The notes beneath the pieces were generated by a model. It saw only the letters and a list, made by a program, of their open reading frames with translations, did not search any database and was not told the DNA's origin. This document shows, one piece after another, positions 7,458 to 16,624 of a stretch of 20,713 nt of DNA; position 1 is the stretch's first letter, and each line of letters starts with the position of its first letter. The position numbers were made by a program, and so were the translations under genes. Source of the stretch: AM-2324 sp042091035 (lineage in GTDB: Bacteria > Bacteroidota > Bacteroidia > Chitinophagales > Saprospiraceae); contig JBELIG010000036.1 in NCBI GenBank assembly GCA_042091035.1, forward strand, positions 1-20,713, written 5' to 3'.

Positions 7458-8477
7458 ATGCAACAAAAAGTATTATTAACTGGTATTACCGGTTTCGTTG
7501 GCCAACATTGTGCCGTAGAACTATTAAACAAAGGATATGGGGTCAGAGGTTCACTTCGTAACATGAACCGCAAAGAGGAAGTTCTTAAAGGACTCTCAAA
7601 AGTAGTTGACTCTGCCGACCAAGTAGAATTCGTAACACTAGACCTAATGAAGGATGAAGGTTGGGATGAAGCTATGCAAGATATTGACTTTGTGTTGCAT
7701 GTAGCCTCTCCATTTGTAGTGCGTGAACCTAAGGATGAGAACGAATTGATCAAGCCTGCTGTAGAAGGAACACTTCGTGCCCTAAAAGCTGCTCAGAAAG
7801 CTGGTGTAAAACGTGTAGTCCTAACCTCTTCTATTGTTTCTATGATGGGCGATGCAAAAGGATATAAGTCCATCAACCAAGACAGTTGGACAGATGTAAA
7901 CTCGAAAAACATATCAGCCTATATAAAGAGTAAGACCATCGCAGAACGTGAAGCATGGAATTTCATCAACAATCAAACGGGTGAACACCAAGTAGAACTA
8001 GCTGTTGTAAACCCAGGACCTATCTACGGACCTACACTTACCGGAAACCTTGCAGGAGAATCTATGAACATGATGTCAGAAATGATTCAAGGAAAAATGC
8101 CAGCAGTTCCTCAGGCTTCTTGTTCCATGTCCGATGTTCGTGACATTGCAAAAGTCCACGTATTGGCAATGACAAACGATAAAGCAGCTGGAAAGCGATT
8201 TATCACAACTACAGACAAGCCATATGCCTTCAAAGACCTTGCAAAGATCATGAAGGATAATGGTTATGAAAAAGTAAGTACGGCAGAAGCACCTGCATTC
8301 ATCCTTAAGATTGTTAGTCTTTTCAACAGAGACATGAAAGGTATGCGTGCCTTCTTAGGCAATACAATAGATGCAGACATAAGCCTTACAAAAGAAACAT
8401 TGGGCTGGGAACCCATTGCGATTGAAAAAACAATTGCAGATACAGCAAAGTCTGTTGAGGCAGCCTTGCTGAATTAA
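7458..8477 (+). CDS. NAD(P)-dependent extended SDR (epimerase / dihydroflavonol-reductase-like aldehyde reductase)
   Basis: The product is 339 residues, normal for extended short-chain dehydrogenase/reductases. The nucleotide-binding motif TGxxGxxG is at residues 8-15 (TGITGFVG). FVTLDLMKDEGW follows at residues 58-69, with the usual DL. HVASPF is at 81-86, LTSS at 122-125, and the catalytic Y-x-x-x-K is Tyr155-Lys159. NPGPIYGP at residues 185-192 is typical of the dihydroflavonol-4-reductase/aldehyde-reductase branch. Such enzymes reduce aldehydes or ketones in the cytoplasm with NADPH or NADH; the substrate cannot be told from sequence. The gene is divergent from an HxlR regulator, has a recognisable promoter overlapping the operator, and ends at a strong terminator. 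It is therefore a single-gene inducible unit. Confidence 0.9.
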   Translation: MQQKVLLTGITGFVGQHCAVELLNKGYGVRGSLRNMNRKEEVLKGLSKVVDSADQVEFVTLDLMKDEGWDEAMQDIDFVLHVASPFVVREPKDENELIKPAVEGTLRALKAAQKAGVKRVVLTSSIVSMMGDAKGYKSINQDSWTDVNSKNISAYIKSKTIAEREAWNFINNQTGEHQVELAVVNPGPIYGPTLTGNLAGESMNMMSEMIQGKMPAVPQASCSMSDVRDIAKVHVLAMTNDKAAGKRFITTTDKPYAFKDLAKIMKDNGYEKVSTAEAPAFILKIVSLFNRDMKGMRAFLGNTIDADISLTKETLGWEPIAIEKTIADTAKSVEAALLN

Positions 8478-8512
8478 GAATTTGGGATGTTAACTTGGTT
8501 AATTTTAGTTTT

Positions 8513-8539
8513 AAGTGCTGCCGCTTGGCAGCACTTTTT
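8513..8539 (+). terminator. Terminator between the converging SDR and barrel genes
   Basis: AAGTGCTGCC (8513-8522) pairs perfectly with GGCAGCACTT (8527-8536) around a GCTT loop, followed by T-rich sequence on the plus strand. It starts 36 bases after the SDR stop and lies just beyond the stop of the converging gene at 8542, so it may serve both. The minus-strand tail is less T-rich. Confidence 0.85.
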
Positions 8540-8541
8540 CT

Positions 8542-9216
8542 TTAATACAGCCGCATACCCAGCTTTAATCCATAATCGAATAGTATATCAGGAGTGGGCA
8601 AATCTCGGCTTAAGCGATTCGGATCAATCACTTCATTCCCAAGTCTTCCATATGGCTCTAAATAAAAGCCCACTTTTGAAGCCCGAAAGATTGGAATCTG
8701 TAAGCCCAAATTGAATTGTGTCCTGAATTTATAGGATTTTTCCTGAATAGCATCAGATGCCCCATCGTGGGTAAAAAACTGATTTGCAACACCAACTACC
8801 CCTGCACGAACGGCAAAAGGCAATGAAGCATGCTTCCCTATCCGATAGGATAACATAATTGGCAAGTCCAGTCTTTTAGTTGAATATCGGTGATAATCTA
8901 AGCCCTGCACTACTATACAATCTCCACCAAAACAACACCAACAACCAACAAAACGTCCGTTATTTGCATGGACCATACTGTTCTTCTCTTCACTCAAAAG
9001 CCATCCAGCGTAAGTAAGTCCAGCACTTGCAGATAATCGTTGTCCTAAGGTCTTTGTATACTCCAATCCCACACTATTCCCTAAATAATGAGTTTGCCAA
9101 TAATTCACGCCAAGTCGCTCTGTGTTTTTTCCAAAAGAAAAATCAAGTGAACCTTGTGCGTATGAAGTATTTGCTACAACAAACAGAAGAACAATCATTC
9201 GAACATTTAATCGCAT
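8542..9216 (-). CDS. Small outer-membrane beta-barrel protein, copy B, with a Cys cluster
   Basis: The product is 224 residues. The signal peptide is MRLNVRMIVLLFVVANTSYA, then Q. Strand-like blocks LEYTKTLGQRLSASAGLTY, KRLDLPIMLSYRIG, LPFAVRAGV, FNLGLQIPIF and YLEPYGRLG parallel the 3338-4027 gene in the same order. The last residue is Tyr, fitting a BAM-inserted barrel. Unlike that paralogue it has four cysteines close together (Cys92, Cys94, Cys95, Cys100; pattern C-x-C-C-x4-C) in what is probably an extracellular loop. This might hold disulfides or a metal ion (inference). The gene follows the 536-residue secreted protein on the minus strand, but a perfect hairpin between them suggests separate transcripts. 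A later ATG (Met7) is possible but would shorten the signal peptide. Confidence 0.75.
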   Translation of the reverse strand: MRLNVRMIVLLFVVANTSYAQGSLDFSFGKNTERLGVNYWQTHYLGNSVGLEYTKTLGQRLSASAGLTYAGWLLSEEKNSMVHANNGRFVGCWCCFGGDCIVVQGLDYHRYSTKRLDLPIMLSYRIGKHASLPFAVRAGVVGVANQFFTHDGASDAIQEKSYKFRTQFNLGLQIPIFRASKVGFYLEPYGRLGNEVIDPNRLSRDLPTPDILFDYGLKLGMRLY

Positions 9217-9263
9217 AACCTGTGTTTTTTTTAACTGAATTCATTTACAAGACGACCATTACA

Positions 9264-9297
9264 AAAAAAGGGTTGGCCAATCGGCCAACCCTTTTTT
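9264..9297 (-). terminator. Strong terminator of the 9312-10922 gene
   Basis: A perfect 15-bp stem (AAAAAAGGGTTGGCC and its complement) closes a four-base loop. Read on the minus strand it follows the stop at 9312 by 14 bases and ends in six or more T. The symmetry would also allow termination in the other direction. Confidence 0.92.
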
Positions 9298-9311
9298 AGA
9301 ATCATTAGAAT

Positions 9312-10922
9312 TTAAAAGTTCAAACGCATATAACGTTCTGTAGATTTCCAACGCCCAAAAAGTAACAGCTGAGGATTTTCAGAATTCATCTGAACACAAA
9401 AATCCGGATATATAACAACCTTGTTCTCACTGTTATTAAATAAAACCTCCTTTTCTATTTTTCCATTAACATCGATAGAAGTTATAGCGGATACAGATTT
9501 TATGTTATCCTTAGTATATTTATAATCGTGGCCATCTCTACCGTCGAAATTATCCTTGTGATCATTATATACAAAGTAAATCTTATCGCCAGCTACACAA
9601 TATGTATAAGAAAGGAATCTAACCCTAGCTAGGCTTATCGCATTACGAGCAACTGCAACCATTGAGGAGCCTCCAGAGATAAATAGTTCTTGTCTCTTGT
9701 AGATCTTTTTAGCCCAATCCATCATACCTTTACTATTGATATTAATCACCATAATATCATTATAATTATATTCTGTATTATCATTGGAATCTTCATCCAC
9801 ATAGTATTCCTCTCCTATCAAAAGAATACCGCCATCTGAACGCAGCACAAAATCACGAACTTTTAAGTGTGGCAACTCTACAGTCTTACCTTTATTATCT
9901 TTACGTACGGCCTTGCGCTCCACTCGATTTGACTTTCCATCAACTATGAAATCAACTGAGAATTCATCCGTTTGAGTACTCTTTTTAGTCAATCGATCCG
10001 AAGTATATCTTGCAAAGTACGTACCGTCTGCACTACTGCCGTTTCTCGCTGCATAAAAACCAGCACAAATCACTTCGTCCTGATCATTGCTTTTGATCAT
10101 AACATCCTTGATATGATAATCAGGAAGGTCAAGCTCCTTTTCAACAACAAAATCACCTTTAGAATTGAATTTCATCAAAGAGAAGGTGTAATTGATCTTA
10201 TTACCCAAAACAATACGTTTTCCTTCAAAAACTTTTTTAAGAATAAATACTTCTCCCGTATTGTTTAAGTCAAAGCTCTTGTATTCTTTATAGCCTTCAC
10301 CCTTTTTATCCAGATATTTCTCCTGCCAAAGAACATCAAGTTCAGTATCCATAACAAGAAATTCCGTGTAGGTATTTCGTTTTCCATCGATCTTTACATA
10401 CTCCATGAAATAAACTAGAAGTTTAGATCCATCCTGAGAGAGTACAAAGTCAATTGAACCTCGATCTTTTTTACCTTTCTTACTAAAGTCGGCAAGCTTA
10501 ATTTCCTCCTTTGAAAGTTTCATTTTTTCTAAATCGAGTTCTTTCGCATACAGACGGAAATCCATCTTAGAATCCTGTTTAGAGTAAAAAACAAAGACTC
10601 TTCCATTCAATAGTTCTGCAAATTGAAACTGATTATCAGGTGTATTAGTCCACATGTTGAAATACTTGATATCCGTATCCAAAGATTTAACAGGATTTAA
10701 TCCTTCATCAAGTAATTCAACCTCTAGTTTCTGGCCAGTCACAGATGACATCAAAGTTCCTTTTGTCTTAAAGGCAACTACACGGCCATCTTCCAAAAGT
10801 ATAGATTTGATCACTTCTGTTTTACCACTTCTGGTTTTTCCTTTTTCTAATTCAAAATCTTGTGCAAAAGTTGCTCCTCCGGACAGGAACAATAGGGTTA
10901 CTAAAACAATTAGCTTGTTCAT
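9312..10922 (-). CDS. Secreted protein of an uncharacterised ~540-residue family, copy 3
   Basis: The product is 536 residues with a Sec signal peptide (MNKLIVLVTLLFLSGGATFA, then Q). It aligns by eye with the copies at 1468-3093 and 1-1352 along its whole length. Landmarks are FQFAELLNGRVFVFYS near residue 100, VMDTELDVLWQEKY, RSDGGILLIGEEYY near residue 361, YNDIMVININ, WAKKIYKRQ, FVYNDHKDN, and the C-terminal LLFGRWKSTERYMRLNF. It is richer in Lys and Asp than the others, especially in the first half. No catalytic motif and no T9SS domain are seen, and the last residue is Phe. A propeller-like all-beta fold is likely; function unknown. It is followed by a strong terminator and then a barrel gene. 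Upstream lies an AT-rich gap with no clear promoter. Confidence 0.85.
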   Translation of the reverse strand: MNKLIVLVTLLFLSGGATFAQDFELEKGKTRSGKTEVIKSILLEDGRVVAFKTKGTLMSSVTGQKLEVELLDEGLNPVKSLDTDIKYFNMWTNTPDNQFQFAELLNGRVFVFYSKQDSKMDFRLYAKELDLEKMKLSKEEIKLADFSKKGKKDRGSIDFVLSQDGSKLLVYFMEYVKIDGKRNTYTEFLVMDTELDVLWQEKYLDKKGEGYKEYKSFDLNNTGEVFILKKVFEGKRIVLGNKINYTFSLMKFNSKGDFVVEKELDLPDYHIKDVMIKSNDQDEVICAGFYAARNGSSADGTYFARYTSDRLTKKSTQTDEFSVDFIVDGKSNRVERKAVRKDNKGKTVELPHLKVRDFVLRSDGGILLIGEEYYVDEDSNDNTEYNYNDIMVININSKGMMDWAKKIYKRQELFISGGSSMVAVARNAISLARVRFLSYTYCVAGDKIYFVYNDHKDNFDGRDGHDYKYTKDNIKSVSAITSIDVNGKIEKEVLFNNSENKVVIYPDFCVQMNSENPQLLLFGRWKSTERYMRLNF

Positions 10923-11300
10923 AAAAATGATTGGTTAAATAAAATAAATATTATAGTCTAAAATAGATAAAAAATAAAATATATTAAAAAATAAAAGACC
11001 CAAGACAGGACTCACTGAGGGCGCAAAAGAGTAGATAAAAAAATAAAATAAATATGTAAATTTTTAAATGTCAAATAAATAACGTATATTATTAAAGCCA
11101 ACCTAATAAAAAAACTCCTATAAACACAAAAACGTTTTAAGTGCATCCTTCTTACAAAAACATTGTGTTTTCAAACATTCAACTTAATTCTAGAACATAT
11201 TCATACTGAAATACTTTTTAGTATTACCCAAAAAAAAGTAGACCAATTCAACACCTCTCCTATCGAGAGGTGTTTTTTTTTAACTGTATATACTATTCAA
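10923..11300. other. AT-rich intergenic region
   Basis: This 378-base gap has long A/T tracts, including two similar AGATAAAAAATAAAAT-like stretches near 10965 and 11035. No frame of useful length was seen on either strand. Small hairpins are present (AATACT-tttt-AGTATT near 11213). It ends in a terminator-like hairpin with its T run on the plus strand at 11251-11281. It should hold the promoter for the minus-strand gene starting at 10922, but I could not locate it. Confidence 0.5.
11251..11281 (+). terminator. Terminator-like hairpin with plus-strand T run
   Basis: ACACCTCTC (11251-11259) pairs perfectly with GAGAGGTGT (11265-11273) around five bases, followed by eight more T on the plus strand. 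The only gene nearby, 11301-13100, is on the minus strand, where the T run would lie before the stem. The polarity therefore points to a plus-strand transcript ending here, or to a poor terminator for the minus-strand gene. Confidence 0.7.
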
Positions 11301-13100
11301 TTACTTAATTATAAACTTAGATGAGACTTGTCCTCTTGTAGTACTCAACATTGCGATATACAAGCCTGGAGCTACATTCAAGTCCAAGTCTATTGAATTG
11401 AATTGAACAAAAGCATCCTTGTATACAAGTCTACCTTGAGTATCATAAATAGATAAGTCCGCCGCATCGACATTTTCAGACAATGCCAACTGAAAAGAGC
11501 CACTACTTGGATTTGGGAAAACGCTTAAATTAATAGCACGATTTGAAATTGCTTTGCTTGAGGTAGTTGGTTCTGGTATAAATCTAAACAACTCATATCC
11601 CGTCTCTTCAGTAATCCCTTCAAATAAAAGCCTATCGTCCAGTCTGATAATTGACGCAGGACTCAAGCCAGCAGGACCTTCAACAAAATCATCAATCATG
11701 AAGGTACCGCCCACTGTGCCGTCTGTCTGCCACAGTTCGTGTCCGAATGCATCTGTAATACCTCCAAAATATAAAATATCATCGATGATCTTGTATTCAT
11801 AGTCTACATGTTGATTTTGCGCAAAAGCACCTAAGAAGAAAACTTGCACATCTGCTAACTTGGAAGTAGTTGCGGCAGTTCCTTCTGATACATACAAGGT
11901 ACTTTCGGCCATTAAATCAAAGCCTCTAAACAAATATTTACCATCTAAATCGCAAACGGGGCTATATGAAACCGTATTTAAACCTCCTGGAGTGGATAAG
12001 ACAAGATTCGTGCCCTGACTTGTTCCGTCTGAAGCCCAAACATTACAGGCATCATTCCAATACTGCATGAAATAGAAGTGCGAATCAGTTCGCCCTATAG
12101 ATTTCTCATAAATGCTCTCATCACTTACTATCTCAAAGTCAAATACCTTCCCTGTACCGATCGCTGTACCGTCTGATTTCCAAATAAAGCGTCCATCTGC
12201 ATCAGAAGCAACGAAATATACAAATCCGTCCATCTCATCAATAATAAAGCTGTCATCCAAAGCATCTAAACCCGCTACATCTTTTAATAACTGGGTGCCA
12301 TCTGTACTGCCATCAGTAACAAAAAGGCTGTATCCATCGAAAGAAGTTTGAGCATTAAAGAAAGCAAAGCTTCCATTACTAACCACTTTTTCACCAAATC
12401 CGGTAGAACTTGTGCCATTATTGATATCTTTTAATAATTGTGTCCCAGCAACAGTTCCATCTGTCACCCAATATTCTCTGCCGTGAACACCATCGTCTGC
12501 TTTAAACAAGAGCAAATCATTAAAACTATGATAATCCACATATGAGAAAAAAGAGGGCGCTGAACTTGCAGCACCTGCTGCTATATCAGCAAGCATGAAG
12601 GTATTATCTTCTGAACCATCCGTAATCCAATATTCAACGCCTGATTCCGCTGTATAAGCAGCAAAAACAACTTGATCTCCAAATTCATAGAAATAATTCG
12701 GGGAGAGGGTAAGACCATTGGGTTCGATCGATTCCATTTCGCCTGTATTCGCATCCGCTACGTAAAGACCTACTGCTTGACCATCATTGCCACAGAAAAA
12801 AAGTTTGTCGCCCATACCAAACAGAGGTTCTGGAAAACAAAATCCAAAAACATTCACTGCTGGATTCAAATCATTTAAAAGGACTGTTCCGTCTTCAGTA
12901 CCGTCCGTTTGCCAAAGTTCTATTCCAAACTCTGGCTCAAAATTGCCATAGGCAACCTTATCACCCCAATAAACTGGTGAAAAAAACAAGGCACTTTCGG
13001 CACCTTCTGCTACATCGCGGACAAGTTCAATAGATTGACTAGTTCCGATATTAATACTTATAAAAAACAAAAGTAAACTTAAAATTGAGCGCATATCCAT
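11301..13100 (-). CDS. ELWxxDGT-repeat surface protein with T9SS sorting domain
   Basis: The product is 599 residues. The signal peptide is about residues 1-21 (MDMRSILSLLLFFISINIGTS, then Q). Eight readable copies of the (E/S)-(L/Y)-W-x-x-DGT-x-x-GT motif run from residue 61 to about 466, with a typical spacing near 50. They include ELWQTDGTEDGT at 61, EYWITDGSEDNT at 156, EYWVTDGTVAGT near 214 and ELWQTDGTVGGT near 455. A degenerate one, GLYVADANTGE, fills the gap near 111, so nine may be present. Such repeats usually form a propeller. The last 75 or so residues are the T9SS type A domain: VFPNPSSGSFQL, IYDTQGRLVY, and GLYIAMLST ending in KFIIK. It should be exported by T9SS; its ligand is unknown. 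Met1 or Met3 could be the start. It appears to be a single gene. Confidence 0.9.
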   Translation of the reverse strand: MDMRSILSLLLFFISINIGTSQSIELVRDVAEGAESALFFSPVYWGDKVAYGNFEPEFGIELWQTDGTEDGTVLLNDLNPAVNVFGFCFPEPLFGMGDKLFFCGNDGQAVGLYVADANTGEMESIEPNGLTLSPNYFYEFGDQVVFAAYTAESGVEYWITDGSEDNTFMLADIAAGAASSAPSFFSYVDYHSFNDLLLFKADDGVHGREYWVTDGTVAGTQLLKDINNGTSSTGFGEKVVSNGSFAFFNAQTSFDGYSLFVTDGSTDGTQLLKDVAGLDALDDSFIIDEMDGFVYFVASDADGRFIWKSDGTAIGTGKVFDFEIVSDESIYEKSIGRTDSHFYFMQYWNDACNVWASDGTSQGTNLVLSTPGGLNTVSYSPVCDLDGKYLFRGFDLMAESTLYVSEGTAATTSKLADVQVFFLGAFAQNQHVDYEYKIIDDILYFGGITDAFGHELWQTDGTVGGTFMIDDFVEGPAGLSPASIIRLDDRLLFEGITEETGYELFRFIPEPTTSSKAISNRAINLSVFPNPSSGSFQLALSENVDAADLSIYDTQGRLVYKDAFVQFNSIDLDLNVAPGLYIAMLSTTRGQVSSKFIIK

Positions 13101-13227
13101 AAAATTTTCAACCTCGAATTCAATTAACTGTGCTAACCTAAAATTGAAAATCTTTAACTACAATTTTATCAAGATCTAAATTCAATAAATGCCCAAAACT
13201 ATACTTTTGAATAGCTGAAAAACAAAA

Positions 13228-13247
13228 AAGCACCCGTCGAGGTGCTT
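13228..13247 (-). terminator. Terminator of the DUF1501 gene (copy a)
   Basis: Read on the minus strand, AAGCACC pairs with GGTGCTT around six bases and is followed by a T run. It lies about nine bases after the stop codon at 13256 and closes the block of DUF1800/DUF1501 genes. Confidence 0.82.
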
Positions 13248-13255
13248 CTTCTTTA

Positions 13256-14815
13256 TTATAATTTCAAAATCTTTGTAGTCATTTGCCGGCCTTTATCGGT
13301 CTCTAGTCGAAATAGATAGGCACCAGCTAAAAGATCAGACACATCATAACTAAATTGATGGGCACCTTTAGTAAGTCTACGATCAAATATTGTTCGAACC
13401 TGTCGGCCACTCATATCTAAAATCCGCGCACTGATCTGCTCATCCAAAGAATCAAAGCTAATCTGTATAGGTCCTTTTGTTGGATTTGGAAAACAATTCA
13501 GATTTAAGCCAATTTTTGCCTCTGGCAATATATCCAAAGATGTAGGCGTACAAGGATTAAGTATGGGCATATAGGTAAAGTCACTGTATAACAAGGATTG
13601 TACTTCAGACTCATCCACTTCAAACCAATCCATAAGGATAGATCCATAGACATCTCTAAAGTCAAATTGATAAGGAACGCCTTCCTTTGACTCTACGTCA
13701 GGACCTATTGGTGTTACCTCTCCCAAAAAACCTGGATTCACACAGTTACCAAAAACAATCAAAGGCGCAGCATTTCCATGATCGGTACCTAAAGAATCAT
13801 TTGAAATAATCTGACGACCAAATTCCGAAAAAGTCATACCCACAACTCGATCTGACAATCCTAATGCATCAACATCATCTTGAAATGCTTTCATGGCATC
13901 TCCTACCTGCTGCATCAAATTGGCATGATTACCTGTAGTAGTATCTCCTTCTTGTACTTGATCCGCATGCGTATCAAAACCACCTAAATTAGCGACATAG
14001 ACTTTTGTTTGAAGTCCACCAGAGATCAATCGAGCAATATGCTTCATTTGCTCACCCAGCCTTGTCTCTGGATAATCGACCATATTGGCACCACTGTTTG
14101 CGGCATCAACAATAATTTCAGAATACTGATTTGTTTGCTGAACAGAGGTCCTCAAAAACTGAAGTTCGTCGCCGTAATAGTTATCTGGCACAAAGGTATC
14201 TCCCCCACTCGACAGATCACTCAATTCAAAAGGATCATTGACCACTAAACTAAAATTAGTAATTGCTCCTTGGCAGGTATTTGAAACCGTAGAACCTAAG
14301 CTTATAGCGATAGGGTCTGGAAAATCAGTATTGGGATAACCTTCAGGAAAACCAGGGACTTTTTGGTCGAAGAATCTACCCAACCAACCTGATGTCCAAT
14401 TTTCGTTTGACGGTGAACCAGAGGTCCAAATATCTGAAGATCTGAAGTGCGATCGATTTTGGTCAGGGTAACCTACATCGTGAATAAAATTCACTTTTGC
14501 ATCATCGTACATACTTTTCACGCCTGTTAGTGATGGATGAAGGGCCATACTATCTCCAAGATCAAGTAAGGTATTCTCTGGCAAATAAATATTAGGCCGA
14601 TAGTTTGCGAGTTGATCAAATGAATCCATAGGAATCAAAGTCGATAGACCGTCATTACCCCCTACAAGATTGATTAATACCAAAACCCTATCGTTCTCAA
14701 AATTTATAGTATTGAATAGTTTTGATTTCGTTATTGTGCTAAGTCCTATCCCATTAAGCATCATTGGAACACCTAAAGAAAGCGAAGAGGACTGCAAAAA
14801 TTTTCTTCTTTTCAT
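13256..14815 (-). CDS. DUF1501 protein with twin-arginine start and T9SS sorting domain, copy a
   Basis: The product is 519 residues. It begins MKRRKFLQSSS, a twin-arginine (Tat)-type signal with a modest hydrophobic stretch (SLSLGVPMMLNGIGLS). DUF1501 landmarks follow: LVGGNDGLSTLIP at 51-62, NRSHFRSSDIWTSG at 120-133, GGFDTHADQ near 281, TFSEFGR near 326 and GTDHGNAAP near 342. DUF1501 proteins belong to the alkaline-phosphatase-like superfamily; the Asp and His residues in these motifs may bind metal (inference), and no reaction is established. From about residue 432 there is a T9SS type A domain with CFPNPTKG, ILDMSGRQV and GAYLFRLE...KILKL. It follows its DUF1800 partner by 36 bases and closely resembles the 16625-18187 gene, its tandem paralogue. 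Confidence 0.9.
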   Translation of the reverse strand: MKRRKFLQSSSLSLGVPMMLNGIGLSTITKSKLFNTINFENDRVLVLINLVGGNDGLSTLIPMDSFDQLANYRPNIYLPENTLLDLGDSMALHPSLTGVKSMYDDAKVNFIHDVGYPDQNRSHFRSSDIWTSGSPSNENWTSGWLGRFFDQKVPGFPEGYPNTDFPDPIAISLGSTVSNTCQGAITNFSLVVNDPFELSDLSSGGDTFVPDNYYGDELQFLRTSVQQTNQYSEIIVDAANSGANMVDYPETRLGEQMKHIARLISGGLQTKVYVANLGGFDTHADQVQEGDTTTGNHANLMQQVGDAMKAFQDDVDALGLSDRVVGMTFSEFGRQIISNDSLGTDHGNAAPLIVFGNCVNPGFLGEVTPIGPDVESKEGVPYQFDFRDVYGSILMDWFEVDESEVQSLLYSDFTYMPILNPCTPTSLDILPEAKIGLNLNCFPNPTKGPIQISFDSLDEQISARILDMSGRQVRTIFDRRLTKGAHQFSYDVSDLLAGAYLFRLETDKGRQMTTKILKL

Positions 14816-14851
14816 TGTCTTTAATTTTTACATTATTAATAAATGAGCCTC

Positions 14852-16513
14852 TTAGCTCAGGTAAAACTCAGATAATTTCATCATAGTAGCCAACAGATTT
14901 TTGATCTTAGTACTTACTGCATTCGCAAGTTCTTCATCATCAGGATCAGCAATATAATTGGCATATTCAGTCGTCCATTCAAAGTCGGGTAAACCAAAAA
15001 TCAATGCATCCTTAAGGAACTCTACCTGATTCTCTGTCACGCCATTCGGGAATAACACTAGACCGAGATCTTCAATTAGTTTATTGGGATCATAGGGGTC
15101 CGGCAGCTCATCCACTAATGCCAACGGATCTATAGTATTCAAAAAGCCGGCAACATTGAAACCAGTCCAAGCAATACCATCTGTAATATTCTGTTGATAT
15201 GGAAGTGTCACCGAGTTGATCCAAATCCTGTAATAAGTCGGTTCTTGATAGTAAGCGGGCCATCCGGCAACAGTTGGCATTGAAAATGGAGTCATCTGCA
15301 AAGGTGTAAGTGCATTACCCACCAGAAGCATAAAGGAATGTCGTTGAAAAGGGTTTGATGAAAAATTCATTTTCAATCCTTTCATGCCACTGTATATGAA
15401 ATCCATTGGATTTTTGATCATAACACCCTTATTCAAATCATCGAAGAAATGCTCAGATTGGAGTAAAGCTCTTAAAGCAGGAGCTATATCATAATCATTA
15501 TCTCTAAGAATCTGAGCCATCGGCTCGATCACATTCTGTTCAATATCTTCATTGATCACATAGTAGACAAAGTAACGATACAGTTTCCTACAGATGAACT
15601 TAGATACCTCCTCCTGCTCAAATATCACATCTATCAAATTGGAATACTCTTCAGCTCCAGCATTACTAATACTTGCATTATTGAATTTAGAGGAAAGTGT
15701 CTTAGTTGAAGTGTCATGCCTTGAAGTCTGAAAATAGCTTTCAACAGCTTGATCTGGGTCAGTGGTATAGAATCCTCGATCCCGCCAGCCTGTCAATATT
15801 TTTGCAATCTCACTGATATCATATTCCGTATAGTTTGTATAATCTCCGGGAGCGATCAAAGGACCTTTGCCAATGGTAAATAGCTCCAATAGTTCTCGTG
15901 CGTAGTTTTCATTGGGCGCATTTTTTGTACTCTGATTCCCATTTAGGTAACGAAGCATTGCAGGGTCTACAGTAATAGCTTTTGTAAATTCCTTGAAATT
16001 GCCTAAAGCATTTTCGTGAAGGGTTTTTACATATTTGTAGACAAACTTAGGATCAGCTATTTCTGAAATAACAAAATGATTGTGCCAAAAAATAATCAAC
16101 TTCTGAAACACAGAAACGCCTTCTGCTGCGCCCGCATTGATAAACCAAGATGCTAGCGTTTTTTGCCTATAATCTAAAATATCTGGATTGTTAATATAAG
16201 GTGCATCAACCCATGTCGAACCAATAGGGACATTGGGGTCTTCCTCCATATAGATATTCATCGGAGGATCGGGAATACCTGGATCTGCAAGTATTTTGTC
16301 CAAAGACATTTCAAGGCCATCGGTCACCGCCTGATTTATCTGTTCAAGATTAGGCCCAAACATAGTCCTACGAAGTAAATGGGCTGCATGTTCCTTTGTC
16401 CAGGGACCTGTAAAAGGCGCTAAACCAACATTAATTGGCCTTGGAGCAGAAACTGGCTCCGATAATCCTTTATTAAGTCCCATCAAAGATTGAAGTGCGT
16501 GTCTTCTATTCAT
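14852..16513 (-). CDS. DUF1800 domain protein, copy a
   Basis: The product is 553 residues from the ATG at 16513. A TTG 48 bases upstream also opens the frame, but MNRRHALQSLMG looks like the natural start and makes the length match copy b. Family landmarks are HLLRRTMFG at 45-53, IIFWHNHF near residue 140, NENYARELLELFTIGKG near 196, LTGWRDRGF, RHDTSTK, FICRKLYRYFV, and VAGWPAYYQ with a C-terminal DFEWTTEYANYIADPDD region. The function of DUF1800 is not established; it is very often next to DUF1501, as here. The N-terminus has paired Arg but no real hydrophobic core, so export is unclear. It begins 112 bases after the preceding DUF1501 gene, beyond a terminator, and is followed 36 bases later by DUF1501 copy a. 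Confidence 0.88.
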   Translation of the reverse strand: MNRRHALQSLMGLNKGLSEPVSAPRPINVGLAPFTGPWTKEHAAHLLRRTMFGPNLEQINQAVTDGLEMSLDKILADPGIPDPPMNIYMEEDPNVPIGSTWVDAPYINNPDILDYRQKTLASWFINAGAAEGVSVFQKLIIFWHNHFVISEIADPKFVYKYVKTLHENALGNFKEFTKAITVDPAMLRYLNGNQSTKNAPNENYARELLELFTIGKGPLIAPGDYTNYTEYDISEIAKILTGWRDRGFYTTDPDQAVESYFQTSRHDTSTKTLSSKFNNASISNAGAEEYSNLIDVIFEQEEVSKFICRKLYRYFVYYVINEDIEQNVIEPMAQILRDNDYDIAPALRALLQSEHFFDDLNKGVMIKNPMDFIYSGMKGLKMNFSSNPFQRHSFMLLVGNALTPLQMTPFSMPTVAGWPAYYQEPTYYRIWINSVTLPYQQNITDGIAWTGFNVAGFLNTIDPLALVDELPDPYDPNKLIEDLGLVLFPNGVTENQVEFLKDALIFGLPDFEWTTEYANYIADPDDEELANAVSTKIKNLLATMMKLSEFYLS

Positions 16514-16593
16514 TGGCTGATGATTTAAAATGATGATTGAATATGCATCATGGACTCCCAAACCTTTGCAAAGTTTAATCTATCTGTAAATAA

Positions 16594-16622
16594 AAAAGCT
16601 AGGCATGAGATGCCTAGCTTTT
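16594..16622 (-). terminator. Terminator between the two DUF1800-DUF1501 pairs
   Basis: A perfect 12-bp stem (AAAAGCTAGGCA with its complement) closes a five-base loop and begins two bases after the stop of the DUF1501 gene at 16625. A T run follows on the minus strand. It shows that the tandem pairs form separate transcription units, unless there is read-through. Confidence 0.9.
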
Positions 16623-16624
16623 AT

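Noticed and set aside
16514..16561. TTG start for the DUF1800 gene, adding 16 residues
   Set aside because: The downstream ATG at 16513 gives a natural MNRR start and a length matching the paralogue; the added residues lack family similarity.
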